64,000 bases of DNA, from the NCBI GenBank assembly GCA_023392615.1, contig JAEVYT010000002.1, forward strand, positions 248,001 to 312,000. The letters run 5' to 3'. The translations under genes were made by a program, and so were the position numbers. Positions within the stretch are counted from its first letter, which is position 1, and every line of letters begins with the position of its first letter. Shown in pieces: positions 51,921 to 60,594 of the stretch. Below the pieces are notes generated by a model. The model was given only the letters and a program-made list of their open reading frames with translations. It did not search any database and was not told where the DNA came from. Origin of the DNA: Bacillota bacterium (GTDB lineage Bacteria > Bacillota > Clostridia > Lachnospirales > Lachnospiraceae).

Positions 51921-51960
51921 TTGACAAATTTTTATTAAATATGTATTATGATATCATAAT
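51921..51960 (+). promoter_or_regulatory. Promoter of the SPFH gene with palindrome over the -10
   Basis: TTGACA (51921-51926), a 17-bp spacer and TATTAT (51944-51949) are near-consensus. ATTATGATATCATAAT (51945-51960) is a perfect 16-bp palindrome that overlaps the -10 box and the start point, so it is a candidate operator. Confidence 0.65.
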
Positions 51961-52052
51961 GATATTAAAACAATATGATAAAGTGATAATCCCGTATGAT
52001 GTAAGGGGTTATTACTCATACTTAATTAATAAAATAAGTGGAGGATAATGGA

Positions 52053-53063
52053 ATGAATGAAGAGAAGAACATTGGAATGAATTTAATTGATGAAAAAGAA
52101 ATAGTACCATTTAGCGGAGGGATTGCCCTATTGCTTATATTGGTAGGTTTCGTAGTTTCAGTACTTGGTATTGTATTCGGTGCGATCAATCTGGATCAGG
52201 AGAAATATGTATTGGGTGCATCATTATTAACAGTTGGTATAATACTGACTATCGTATTTAGTATCCTTTTAGGTGGGCTGCATATTATCAACCCGAATGA
52301 GGCTCTGGTTATGACTTTGTTTGGTAAATATTATGGAACGATCAAGAAGGAAGGTTTCTACTATACGAACCCATTTGCAGGAGGATTTAATAATGCTACC
52401 ACTGCTAATCCAAGCGGAGGTACAGGGGCAACAGGAACTTCGGTGCAGGCAAGTATACCGGCAACCTCCGGCAAGAAGATATCTACCAAGACATTAACTT
52501 TAAATAATGAAAAACAAAAGGTAAATGATGTGTTAGGTAATCCAATTATTATAGGTGCAATCGTTATCTGGCGAGTAGCGGATCCGACAAAAGCTGTATT
52601 TAACGTAGAGAATTATAAATCATTTTTAACGACGCAATGTGATTCTACAATCAGAAATATAGCAAGATTATATCCTTATGATACGATGGAAGATGATGCG
52701 GACGAGAAAACACTTCGTGGTAGCAGTCAGGAGATTGCTGATAGCATGAGACAAGAACTGCAACAGAGAGTAAATGATGCAGGCCTTGAGATTAAGGAAG
52801 TTCGAATCACTCATTTGTCCTATGCGGAGGAAATCGCAGCAGCGATGCTTCAGAGACAGCAAGCCACTGCAATAATTGCAGCACGCCAAAAGATTGTAGA
52901 AGGAGCTGTCAGTATGGTGAAGATGGCAATCGATCAATTAAATGAAGAGGAAGTTGTTGTCCTTGACGATGAGCGAAAGGCGACGATGGTAAGTAATCTT
53001 ATGGTTGTTTTATGTGGCAATAAGGATGCTCAACCAATTGTTAACACGGGAACTATTTATTAA
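52053..53063 (+). CDS. SPFH/band-7 domain membrane protein
   Basis: The 336-residue product has two N-terminal hydrophobic helices (about 22-47 and 58-82). A band-7/SPFH domain begins at IINPNEALVMTLFGKYYGTIKKEGFYYTNPF (about 85-115). A Gly/Thr/Ser-rich insert occurs near 120-145, and the C-terminal helical coil region ends with HLSYAEEIAAAMLQRQQATAIIAARQKIVEGAVSMV. Such proteins organise membrane microdomains or support proteases. The ATG at 52053 has GGAGG 8 bp upstream. Confidence 0.88.
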   Translation: MNEEKNIGMNLIDEKEIVPFSGGIALLLILVGFVVSVLGIVFGAINLDQEKYVLGASLLTVGIILTIVFSILLGGLHIINPNEALVMTLFGKYYGTIKKEGFYYTNPFAGGFNNATTANPSGGTGATGTSVQASIPATSGKKISTKTLTLNNEKQKVNDVLGNPIIIGAIVIWRVADPTKAVFNVENYKSFLTTQCDSTIRNIARLYPYDTMEDDADEKTLRGSSQEIADSMRQELQQRVNDAGLEIKEVRITHLSYAEEIAAAMLQRQQATAIIAARQKIVEGAVSMVKMAIDQLNEEEVVVLDDERKATMVSNLMVVLCGNKDAQPIVNTGTIY

Positions 53064-53090
53064 TGCATATTAGAACAAAGGTTGTGTGAT

Positions 53091-53345
53091 ATGGAAGATA
53101 AATTAAACGCGAAGGAAGAAAAACTGAGGGCTAGACTGGAACAAATTAAAGCTCTGGAGCAGGATGTATTAAAACGTGAGTCTGCTCTAAAGGATAAGGA
53201 TAAAGCCAAAAAACAGATTCTTCTGAGGCTTTCACCAAGCCTTTGGAATGAGCTCGCCGTCTGGGCAGAGGATGATTTTCGCTCCATCAATGGGCAAATT
53301 GAATATCTGCTTGCGGATTGTGTCCGTAAGCGGAAGGGTAAGTAA
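53091..53345 (+). CDS. Ribbon-helix-helix-like protein with coiled coil
   Basis: The 84-residue product starts with a charged coiled coil (about 2-45, EDKLNAKEEKLRARLEQIKALEQDVLKRESALKDKDK). An Arc-like segment follows (KKQILLRLSPSLWNELAVWAEDDFRSINGQIEYLLADCVRKRKG, about 40-83) that fits a ribbon-helix-helix fold. The usual DNA-contacting strand may be ILLRLSP. It follows the SPFH gene by 27 bp and is likely cotranscribed; a regulator or accessory role is inference. Confidence 0.7.
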   Translation: MEDKLNAKEEKLRARLEQIKALEQDVLKRESALKDKDKAKKQILLRLSPSLWNELAVWAEDDFRSINGQIEYLLADCVRKRKGK

Positions 53346-53372
53346 GATGTAATTGGATAGGATTTGACGGAC

Positions 53373-53737
53373 GGGGTGTTAAACGAATCCCTTATATGTA
53401 TTGTGGGTAGTACCTTGAGCTGGTTGAAAAGTACTTTATGTTTTTGTATTTCAACATTTGAAAACAGAATATAATCCTACGAAGGAAGAATGTGATTTGC
53501 CTCACACACAGGTTGAAAGGACAGTGTACCTATTTTGTATTTCGCAGTCGCACATAAATGTACGCCTACGATTATACAAAATAGGAATACTGTCTTTCAA
53601 ACAGTGCATTATGGCAATATCACATTCTTCCTTCGGATTATTATTCTGTTAGGGAAGTTGGTGGATACAAAAACAGAAGTGCTGATAACAGTGTCAGGGT
53701 ACTACCTTTTTACGCGATGGGATTCGATTAACACCCC
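53373..53737. repeat. Large palindrome enclosing P1 copy B
   Basis: GGGGTGTTAAACGAATCCC at the left and GGGATTCGATTAACACCCC at the right pair at all but one position. The next inward segments also pair (GGTAGTACC; TGTTTTTGTAT). The P1 copy at 53464-53650 lies in the centre, so either it was inserted into a palindromic element or the whole 365-bp structure is one element. Confidence 0.6.
53464..53650. repeat. Long palindromic repeat, family P1, copy B
   Basis: This 187-bp imperfect inverted repeat shares internal blocks with the copy at 6281-6479. Its outer stem AACAGAATATAATCC differs in sequence from copy A but still pairs with its own right arm, ATTATTATTCTGTT. Confidence 0.8.
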
Positions 53738-53774
53738 TGCCAAGACTATGATAATGATAACTTAAATAGTTAGA

Positions 53775-54000
53775 AGTAGCGCTTACTAGGACAAAATTGA
53801 AAGCAGATAGACGTAAAAGAAGTGTTGAGGGCGCTAAATATAGTGTGGAGAGTGAAGCATTGTGAGAGATAAGGACAAAATCAGAAGCAGATATTTGTGA
53901 AAGATGCGTTGAAGGCCCTAACATAGTGAAGAGGGGGCATCACCCTAGATACGAACAAAATCGAAAACAGATATTGATGGAAAAATTCATAAAAGGGAGC
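53775..54000. repeat. Degenerate tandem repeat, about 82 bp period
   Basis: GGACAAAATTGAAAGCAGAT, GGACAAAATCAGAAGCAGAT and GAACAAAATCGAAAACAGAT occur near 53789, 53873 and 53953. The segments between them are also related (GTGTTGAGGGC.CTAA.ATAGTG against GCGTTGAAGGCCCTAACATAGTG). The copies carry gaps that break every frame, so this is a non-coding repeat. Confidence 0.65.
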
Positions 54001-54026
54001 ATATATGTAAATGTGAATTTTTTATG

Positions 54027-54185
54027 CTGTTCTATTATAATTCTAGAAGAACAGGGGATGGGGAAGGGTGTTATTTATTTATCTGACTTTATAACTTTCC
54101 AGGTAATCAACTCGTATAGAATTACCGGAAAGTTATAACCGGAAAGTAAAATAGATAACGCCCTTCCCCGTCCCTAGAACAACAG
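54027..54185. repeat. Long palindromic element P2
   Basis: The left arm (TTCTAG, then GATGGGGAAGGGTGTTAT, then a TATAACTTTCC block) pairs with the right arm (GGAAAGTTAT, ATAACGCCCTTCCCCGTC, CTAGAA). The inner hairpin is ATAACTTTCC-A-GGTAAT with ATTACCGGAAAGTTAT. It lies between the tandem repeats and the minus-strand ABC gene's end. The GC-rich arms contrast with the surroundings. Confidence 0.65.
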
Positions 54186-54209
54186 TGCCTCACAAACACG
54201 AGAACTTAT

Positions 54210-54884
54210 CTACACAGCAATCTCCCCATCTTTTACATAGAGGATGCGATTGCCGTATTCTGCGGATTCTTTGGAGTGGGTAACCTGAATGATGGTTGTA
54301 CCCTCTTGCTGGTTAATTTTGCGGAATAATTCCATGATTTCGGTTCCGGTTTTTGAATCCAGGTTCCCGATTGGTTCATCCGCTAGTAGAATATTTGGGT
54401 TATTTATTAAGGCTCGGGCGATAGCAACACGTTGCTGTTGACCACCGGATAGCTTGGTCGGATAGGATTTTCTCTTGTCGGTAAGTCCTACTACTTCAAG
54501 TAAGTGTTTTAAACGATCCTTATAGTCCTTCTTCTTTCCGCCGTTTAAGAGAACGGGAAGGAGAATGTTATCCTCCACACTTAAATGTGGTACCAGATTA
54601 TAGAATTGAAAAACAAATCCTAGAGTATTAAGCCTTAATGCACTTTCTTGAGCATCATTCAATTTTTGAAGGCTTTTGTGAGCGATGTTAATATTTCCAG
54701 AGGTGGGTTTTTCAAGACCACCGATTAAGTACAATAATGTGCTTTTACCTGAACCGCTGGGCCCCATGATAGAAACAAATTCTCCTTCGTAGATATCAAG
54801 ATTGACATTCTTTATCACATCTACTAAAACATCTTCATTTTGGTAAGTTTTATTCAAATTAGATAACTCTATAATTTTTTCCAT
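54210..54884 (-). CDS. ABC transporter ATP-binding protein (MacB/LolD type)
   Basis: The 224-residue product has Walker A IMGPSGSGKSTLLYLIGGLE (about 39-58), Q-loop QFYNLVPHLSVEDNILLPVL, signature KLSGGQQQRVAIARALI (about 143-159) and Walker B ILLADEPIGNLDSKTG. It belongs to the MacB/FtsE-like class that works with FtsX-type permeases. Its permease is encoded directly upstream on the same strand, with 33 bp between the genes. Confidence 0.93.
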   Translation of the reverse strand: MEKIIELSNLNKTYQNEDVLVDVIKNVNLDIYEGEFVSIMGPSGSGKSTLLYLIGGLEKPTSGNINIAHKSLQKLNDAQESALRLNTLGFVFQFYNLVPHLSVEDNILLPVLLNGGKKKDYKDRLKHLLEVVGLTDKRKSYPTKLSGGQQQRVAIARALINNPNILLADEPIGNLDSKTGTEIMELFRKINQQEGTTIIQVTHSKESAEYGNRILYVKDGEIAV

Positions 54885-54917
54885 GACCTATATTCCTTTC
54901 ATATTTACACTTTTATT

Positions 54918-57413
54918 TTATTCATAGCGAAGTCCGTCAACGATATTTTCCTTGGTGATGCTGATTGATGGCAATACTGCTGAGATAATAGATAGTAGGA
55001 TGCCTGAACATAATACGAATATAAAATCCTTCATACTTAAGAATAACACATCCGATGGAATTCCGATGGCTTCTACCATGTAAGACATAGCTTGTAACAG
55101 TACGGTACCAAAGGCCAATCCGGAGAGCGTTCCCAAGCATCCGCATAGGAATGCTTCAAAGAGCAAGTTTCGAATTGTCTTTCTTTTACTTAATCCCAAT
55201 GAACGTAGAGTAGCAATTACTTTCTTACGGCTTAAAAAGCTGATAGTAAAGTTATTTAGAATTCCGATGATACCAATAAACATCGCCATCAACGAGATTG
55301 CCTTCATCAAGAAGAAGATTGAATTATTGGATTTTACATTCTGATCCTGCATATCTTTAAGGCTTTGGAGAGGAAGGACGGCGTTCGGCATAAGTCCTGT
55401 AATCTTATCCTTAACTTTTTCCATATCTGCCTTATCTTTTACATTAACATAAAGCTCTGTGTAGTTTTGTACTTCTCCATCTTCAGTTAGGTACTTCTCA
55501 TTTATAAATGACATAGTACCGTTGTTCATGATAGAGGGAACGATGGCAATAATTTTATAATTTTTTTCTTTTCCGTTAAAATTGAGCTTTAACATATCGC
55601 CTACCTTAAGATCGTATTTTCTTGCTAAAAACTTTGTTAAAAGAATGCTTCTTGAGTTAACAAACTCATTATTGATTTTATCCGTGAAATAGGATCCGAA
55701 TTCATCCCAGGCGTATTTGCTATAGTTTTTTCCGTCAATACCTACCAGATAAGGAAGGGTGATATCTCCGTCGTTTGCTGTGATTTTATCTAAAACCTTT
55801 GTTGTGTAAATATGTTCTACACCATCAACTTGATTTACTTTATCAACAAAGTCTTTCTCTACCGGATAAAAGGATAACATATCACATTTTCCTTTCGCAT
55901 AAACATCACTAACTGTAACACTTACGGCGGAGCTAAAATTGTTGATCATAAGGATAACACCTAGACCCATTGCTAATAAGGAAATATTATTCATAATGGT
56001 TCGGTCGTTTTTAATATTAGCAGTCGTTACGCCCAGTGAATCCCTAAATATCGGTCTAAATAGGAGGTTAAGAATAAAGGTTAAGAGGATGGATACCATC
56101 GGAATCATTAGTGCTGAGCCTATGGATACTAGTAGAATTCCCAATCCATCTAGAGGAATGCGCAAGTCAACCGGAGCAGTTCGAAATATAATAAAAGCAG
56201 CCCCAATCATGAGTAAACCAATCACGGTCTTTATCATAGAGAGGTGTTTTTCATTATGAATTTCTGCAAATATGATACTTCTTATAGATTTCTTGCTGGT
56301 TTTCATGATTGGAATTATTGCGCTAAACAGCATTAACAGTAATCCGATAAGGAAAGAAATAAGTAAATATTGAGCATTTACATAGGACACATCTTCCAGA
56401 GTTACTCCAAAGTTCTTTAAGAAAATAGTTATTGTTCCGGTTAGCAGAAGGATCCCAAGTAAACTTCCTAAAAATCCGCCTATTAGACCATAAAATACTG
56501 CCTCCATAAGGAGGATTGTCACAGTTTTGCGCTTTGTTGCGCCGATACTTCTTAAAGTTCCAATCAATGGCATGCGTTCTATTACGATTATCTTAAAGGA
56601 AGAGTAAATGATAAAAGTGCTAATCATGATTACTGCTAAAACCATTAGAAAAAGACAAGCGGTGATGGAATTTACCATTTGTTTGTAGTCCTGTAACTCA
56701 CTAAGATTTTGAACTTTTAGATTAGGATATGCTTTTTCAAGTTTTTCCTGGACATTTTTAATATCAAAGGATGGGTCCGTTTTTATAAAATAGTTACTTA
56801 TCTGGTTGTTTAACCGCAATATATTACTTAATGTTCGATTAGGGAGAAGCAGGGATAAAGAGCCCAGGTTATAGCCTAAAATATTGTTTTGATCCTCAAG
56901 AATTGCACTAATTTGAAAGTGATATTCCTTGCCAACTAAGGTCACTTTGATCTTATCCCCTAAGGTCAAACCATATTCTTTGGCAGTCTGGTAACCTATC
57001 ATAACTTCATTATCTTTTAATGTTGATACATTGCCCTGAGTAATGCCCACAGGATAAATTTGCTTAAAATCTGAATAGTCTAAACCGTTTAATATAACAG
57101 AGATTCGATCCTTTTTTATATTGGTAGAGCCAAAGGCAGAAATCTTTGGAATATGATAGGATAGCCCATCAATATTAGTAAAGCTCAATTCATCAATATA
57201 AGGGGAGGAGGATTTTTCATCCGGTGAGATAATTAACTCTGAATTTCCTGTTTCTTTCTTAATCTTTTGTTCCATAATCTTTGTTATGGTTCCTGACATG
57301 GACATAACGGTATATAGCAGTGCGACAGACAATACAATGGATAATGTAATCAGTATTGTTCTGAATTTTTTACGTCCAATGTTTTGGAAAGTAATCTTGA
57401 ATATAGTTCTCAT
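54918..57413 (-). CDS. FtsX-type ABC transporter permease
   Basis: The 831-residue product has two FtsX-type permease halves. An N-terminal helix (about 18-38) and a large external loop precede three helices near 250-370, with two more near 390-455. A second external domain (about 490-680) precedes helices near 690-820. This duplicated, ten-helix layout is typical for antibiotic/peptide export or lipoprotein-type ABC systems. The ATG at 57413 is preferred over the GTG three bases before it. It is first in the two-gene operon. Confidence 0.9.
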   Translation of the reverse strand: MRTIFKITFQNIGRKKFRTILITLSIVLSVALLYTVMSMSGTITKIMEQKIKKETGNSELIISPDEKSSSPYIDELSFTNIDGLSYHIPKISAFGSTNIKKDRISVILNGLDYSDFKQIYPVGITQGNVSTLKDNEVMIGYQTAKEYGLTLGDKIKVTLVGKEYHFQISAILEDQNNILGYNLGSLSLLLPNRTLSNILRLNNQISNYFIKTDPSFDIKNVQEKLEKAYPNLKVQNLSELQDYKQMVNSITACLFLMVLAVIMISTFIIYSSFKIIVIERMPLIGTLRSIGATKRKTVTILLMEAVFYGLIGGFLGSLLGILLLTGTITIFLKNFGVTLEDVSYVNAQYLLISFLIGLLLMLFSAIIPIMKTSKKSIRSIIFAEIHNEKHLSMIKTVIGLLMIGAAFIIFRTAPVDLRIPLDGLGILLVSIGSALMIPMVSILLTFILNLLFRPIFRDSLGVTTANIKNDRTIMNNISLLAMGLGVILMINNFSSAVSVTVSDVYAKGKCDMLSFYPVEKDFVDKVNQVDGVEHIYTTKVLDKITANDGDITLPYLVGIDGKNYSKYAWDEFGSYFTDKINNEFVNSRSILLTKFLARKYDLKVGDMLKLNFNGKEKNYKIIAIVPSIMNNGTMSFINEKYLTEDGEVQNYTELYVNVKDKADMEKVKDKITGLMPNAVLPLQSLKDMQDQNVKSNNSIFFLMKAISLMAMFIGIIGILNNFTISFLSRKKVIATLRSLGLSKRKTIRNLLFEAFLCGCLGTLSGLAFGTVLLQAMSYMVEAIGIPSDVLFLSMKDFIFVLCSGILLSIISAVLPSISITKENIVDGLRYE

Positions 57414-57673
57414 CACGTACTCTCTTTCTAATTGATATATAATATTATTTGTTGTGTTATACTATACAGCATATAATATTATTCGTCAACGAATAGTTTA
57501 ACAAAAATTACTAAATATTTAGTAATTTATCTATTTCCACATAGCTCGGCTAGTATTTTAATAATAAAATTGAAGATTCTGCCTATAGCAAAAGAGGTCA
57601 GTTTTTTGTATACTTGAAAGAGGAATAACATACGCGCATAGCCATACAGTCTATGGCTTAGGGAGGAACAACA

Positions 57674-58489
57674 ATGAAATACAAGATGATAGCACTTGAT
57701 TTGGACGGTACTCTTAATAATGATGAGAAGATGATTACACCGAAAACAAGAGCCGCATTAATAGAAGCTCAGAAGATGGGCGTAGTAGTAGTTCTTGCTT
57801 CCGGAAGACCCACCCCGGGTTTAAAAAGAGAGAGTGACGAATTGGAGCTTGAGAAATACAAAGGATTATTATTATCCTACAATGGGGGTAAGGTGGTACA
57901 TGCTTCTACTAAGGAAGTTTTATATGAGAAAAGTATGTCACAGGACATTGCAATTAGATTATTAAAGCATCTAGAAGATTTTCCGGTAACGCCAATTGTA
58001 GATAACGGGAAACACTATTTTGCCAGACATGAAAAAGAATTTATGATTAAAGAAGAAAGTAAGCTCAATAATATGGGCATAAAGATTGTGAATAAAATAG
58101 TCGATGTTATAGATTTTTCACCGGTTAAAGTATTGATTGCTGCTCCAAATGAAACATTGGTACCTGCATCTGAGAAAATAATGGAACCATTTGATGAGGA
58201 GCTATCCTTTATTCAATCTTCTCCTTATTTTTTAGAAGCTACGGTAAAGGGGATTAATAAGGCCAGCTCATTGCAGACGATCTGTGATCTTTTGTCAATA
58301 AAGCCGGAGGAAGTTATGGCGTTTGGTGATGCTCAAAATGACATCTCAATGTTACAATTTGCTGGTTTAGGAGTAGCGATGGGAAATGCCTGTGATCCGT
58401 TAAAGGAGATTGCTGACGAGGTTACACTCACTAATAATGAAGATGGAATTGCTTATACCATAAGTAAGTATTTTGACATTGCTGTGTAA
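57674..58489 (+). CDS. Cof-type HAD-IIB hydrolase
   Basis: The 271-residue product is a HAD-superfamily phosphatase of class IIB: LDLDGTLNNDEKMI (about 7-20; motif I DxD), VLASGRPTPG (motif II), a C2 cap around 85-190, and KGINKASSLQTICDLL with GDAQNDISMLQFAGLGVAMGNA (motifs III and IV). It dephosphorylates sugar or cofactor phosphates; the exact substrate is unknown. GGGAGG precedes the ATG. The LysE-type exporter gene follows after 15 bp. Confidence 0.93.
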   Translation: MKYKMIALDLDGTLNNDEKMITPKTRAALIEAQKMGVVVVLASGRPTPGLKRESDELELEKYKGLLLSYNGGKVVHASTKEVLYEKSMSQDIAIRLLKHLEDFPVTPIVDNGKHYFARHEKEFMIKEESKLNNMGIKIVNKIVDVIDFSPVKVLIAAPNETLVPASEKIMEPFDEELSFIQSSPYFLEATVKGINKASSLQTICDLLSIKPEEVMAFGDAQNDISMLQFAGLGVAMGNACDPLKEIADEVTLTNNEDGIAYTISKYFDIAV

Positions 58490-58504
58490 ATACGGAGGAA
58501 ACAA

Positions 58505-59116
58505 ATGATCAATTATTTGTTGCAGGGTTTATTGTTCGGACTTGCATATGTGGCTCCGATTGGTACTCAGAATCTATATGTTATCAATGCAGCCACAACC
58601 AGAAGTAAATGGCATACCTATCAAGTAGTATTAATAACCGTGTTTTTTGATATTACACTGGCGTTGTCTTGCTTTCTTGGAGTAGGATTATTAATTGAGC
58701 GTTTTATGCTACTAAAAGTAATCGTTATTTTAATCGGAAGTATTATCGTGACATATATCGGAATTGGGCTTATTCGTAAAAGTACTAATCTTGGGGAAAG
58801 CAAAAAGACGGAAACTTCCCTGATTAAAACAGTAGGCGCCTGTTTTGCGGTAACCTGGCTAAATCCACAGGCAATTATTGACGGATCGCTTCTGTTAGGA
58901 GGGTTTCGTGCATCACTTGATTATAGTATGTCTCATTACTTTATCACAGGAGTATGTATTGCATCATTTTTATGGTTCAATATACTGGCAACTTTAGTGT
59001 TTATATTCCGAACCAAATTTGTTAAGACGATAAATGTAATAAACGTAGTATGTGGATTAATACTTATATTTTATGGATTAAAGCTTGCATATTCCTTCTT
59101 CGTGTTGATAAAGTAA
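58505..59116 (+). CDS. LysE/ArgO family amino-acid exporter
   Basis: The 203-residue product has six hydrophobic helices and the family N-terminus YLLQGLLFGLAYVAPIGTQNLYVINAA (about 3-29), with the G-P/A-x-G-x-N-like motif, plus VTWLNPQAIIDG (about 116-127). It probably exports a basic amino acid such as lysine or arginine. GGAGG lies upstream. It follows the HAD phosphatase gene by 15 bp. Confidence 0.9.
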   Translation: MINYLLQGLLFGLAYVAPIGTQNLYVINAATTRSKWHTYQVVLITVFFDITLALSCFLGVGLLIERFMLLKVIVILIGSIIVTYIGIGLIRKSTNLGESKKTETSLIKTVGACFAVTWLNPQAIIDGSLLLGGFRASLDYSMSHYFITGVCIASFLWFNILATLVFIFRTKFVKTINVINVVCGLILIFYGLKLAYSFFVLIK

Positions 59117-59610
59117 TAGAATTTATTAAAAAGAATTATCCCCTGAATCGAGGAGGGATTGGCCTTGAATCAGGGGATATTGCATTCTGTTAGGTTGCAC
59201 AATTCATAGGATTAGAGCAGGGTTTAAAATTAGTGACTTACAATGAATAAACTCATACGTTTTAACAGGGATACTATTGGATAAATGGACTGATTACAAA
59301 CAAAATGTCACTTATTTCTTCTAATACTTGATGAATTGTTACATAATATTATATTCTTGGGTTAGAAAAATGGTGAAAGAAAACTGTAGAAAATGTTGGA
59401 TTGTAGTAGATGCTGTTGGCTAAAGAGATTTACTAATGTTTTATAAGAGAGGAACAAATTAAAGTTAAAGTATATTTATGAAACCGATTTGTATGTTATG
59501 TGAGGCATAATTAATATCGGCGAACGTCAAAGTAGAAAAGATAATATAAAAGTAAGAAAATATAAAAAAATTTATAGATTATCACAGACAGGATAAATAC
59601 ACAGATTTAT
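59117..59610. other. Intergenic region after the exporter gene
   Basis: This region has a hairpin (TATCCCCTGA near 59137 with TCAGGGGATA near 59170) that may end the exporter transcript. The rest is AT-rich with no gene that I can support. Confidence 0.5.
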
Positions 59611-59779
59611 ATGGGTGTAGCCAGTGTAAGAAAACGATTAGCCAATTTTCAAGTGAGTATCTGCATACTAGTTCGTTTCGTGAGCGACCGACGTTTCTAT
59701 TAGGGAGGAACGAAACGTAAAAAACGTATGCTGAAATTCCCGAAAACTCAGCTTGTTTTCAGATACTGGCTGTACCCAT
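59611..59779. repeat. Long palindromic element P3
   Basis: ATGGGTGTAGCCAGT at the left pairs with ACTGGCTGTACCCAT at the right. Inner segments GCATAC/GTATGC and GTTTCGT/ACGAAAC also pair. The total is 169 bp of imperfect palindrome. It lies upstream of the response-regulator gene. Confidence 0.7.
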
Positions 59780-59919
59780 CTATGAAAATGTAAGAACTTA
59801 TCCGTCCCTACTATTACAACCAAGTGCAAAGCCTTTCTTGCTTTCCTCTATTATCTCTGTTATCATTTTTGTAGAATATTCCAATTGTTAAATAATATAA
59901 CCTAAAGTGGAGGAAGTTC

Positions 59920-60594
59920 ATGAAAAACTATGACTGCCTAATCGTAGATGATGAGATAGAGCTGGCTGCAGCAACCTGTGAATATTTTAATATGTTTGGT
60001 GTAAATTCCAGCTATGTTAAGAATTCAGCTGAATGTATGAAGTTTTTGCAGGAGAATACGGTTAAAATTCTGTTGTTAGATATTAATTTAGAGGAGGAAA
60101 GCGGGTTCGAACTTTGTCAAAAACTTAGAGAGGAGCATACGCTTCCAATTCTTTTTATCAGTGCCAGACAGAGTGATGATGATATCTTGATTGGCCTAAA
60201 TATCGGTGGAGATGATTATATCAAAAAGCCATATTCGCTAAGTGTATTATTAGCTAAAGTTAAGGTGGTTTTAAAAAGGGTTGAAGGAGTCACCGCTAAT
60301 CCAACAATAAGTGAAGCAATTATGATTGATCAAAATACTAGAAAAATCTATGTTGAGGGGAAGGAAGTTATATTAAAGAATAAGGAATATAACCTGTTTA
60401 CATATTTATATCAAAACCGTAATAAGGTAATAACCAAGGAAGAACTGTTTGGTAATGTATGGGGTGATGAGTTTTTCAGTGATGGAACCTTGAATGTACA
60501 TATCCGAAAAATCAGAGAAAAGGTAGAGAGGAATCCGAATGAGCCTAAGTTTGTTAAAACTGTCTGGGGAATCGGATATATGTTTGAATTATGA
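59920..60594 (+). CDS. OmpR-family response regulator
   Basis: The 224-residue product has a receiver domain (LIVDDE with phospho-acceptor Asp in LLLDINL near 52, then SARQ and the conserved KKP near 102). A C-terminal winged HTH follows (about 125-224, EYNLFTYLYQNRNKVITKEELFGNVWGDEFFSDGTLNVHIRKIREKVE). It is the DNA-binding partner of the histidine kinase, which overlaps it by ATGA. GGAGGAAG precedes the ATG. The downstream ABC pair suggests control of an antimicrobial-peptide or bacitracin-type transporter. Confidence 0.95.
   Translation: MKNYDCLIVDDEIELAAATCEYFNMFGVNSSYVKNSAECMKFLQENTVKILLLDINLEEESGFELCQKLREEHTLPILFISARQSDDDILIGLNIGGDDYIKKPYSLSVLLAKVKVVLKRVEGVTANPTISEAIMIDQNTRKIYVEGKEVILKNKEYNLFTYLYQNRNKVITKEELFGNVWGDEFFSDGTLNVHIRKIREKVERNPNEPKFVKTVWGIGYMFEL

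Noticed and set aside
53694..53924. 76-codon minus-strand frame with internal similarity
   Set aside because: The similarity comes from the underlying 82-bp tandem repeat; there is no ribosome site, and the other repeat units do not keep the frame.
53373..54185. CRISPR array
   Set aside because: The repeats are few, diverged, of uneven size and mostly inverted; there are no regular short repeats with unique spacers and no cas genes in the window.
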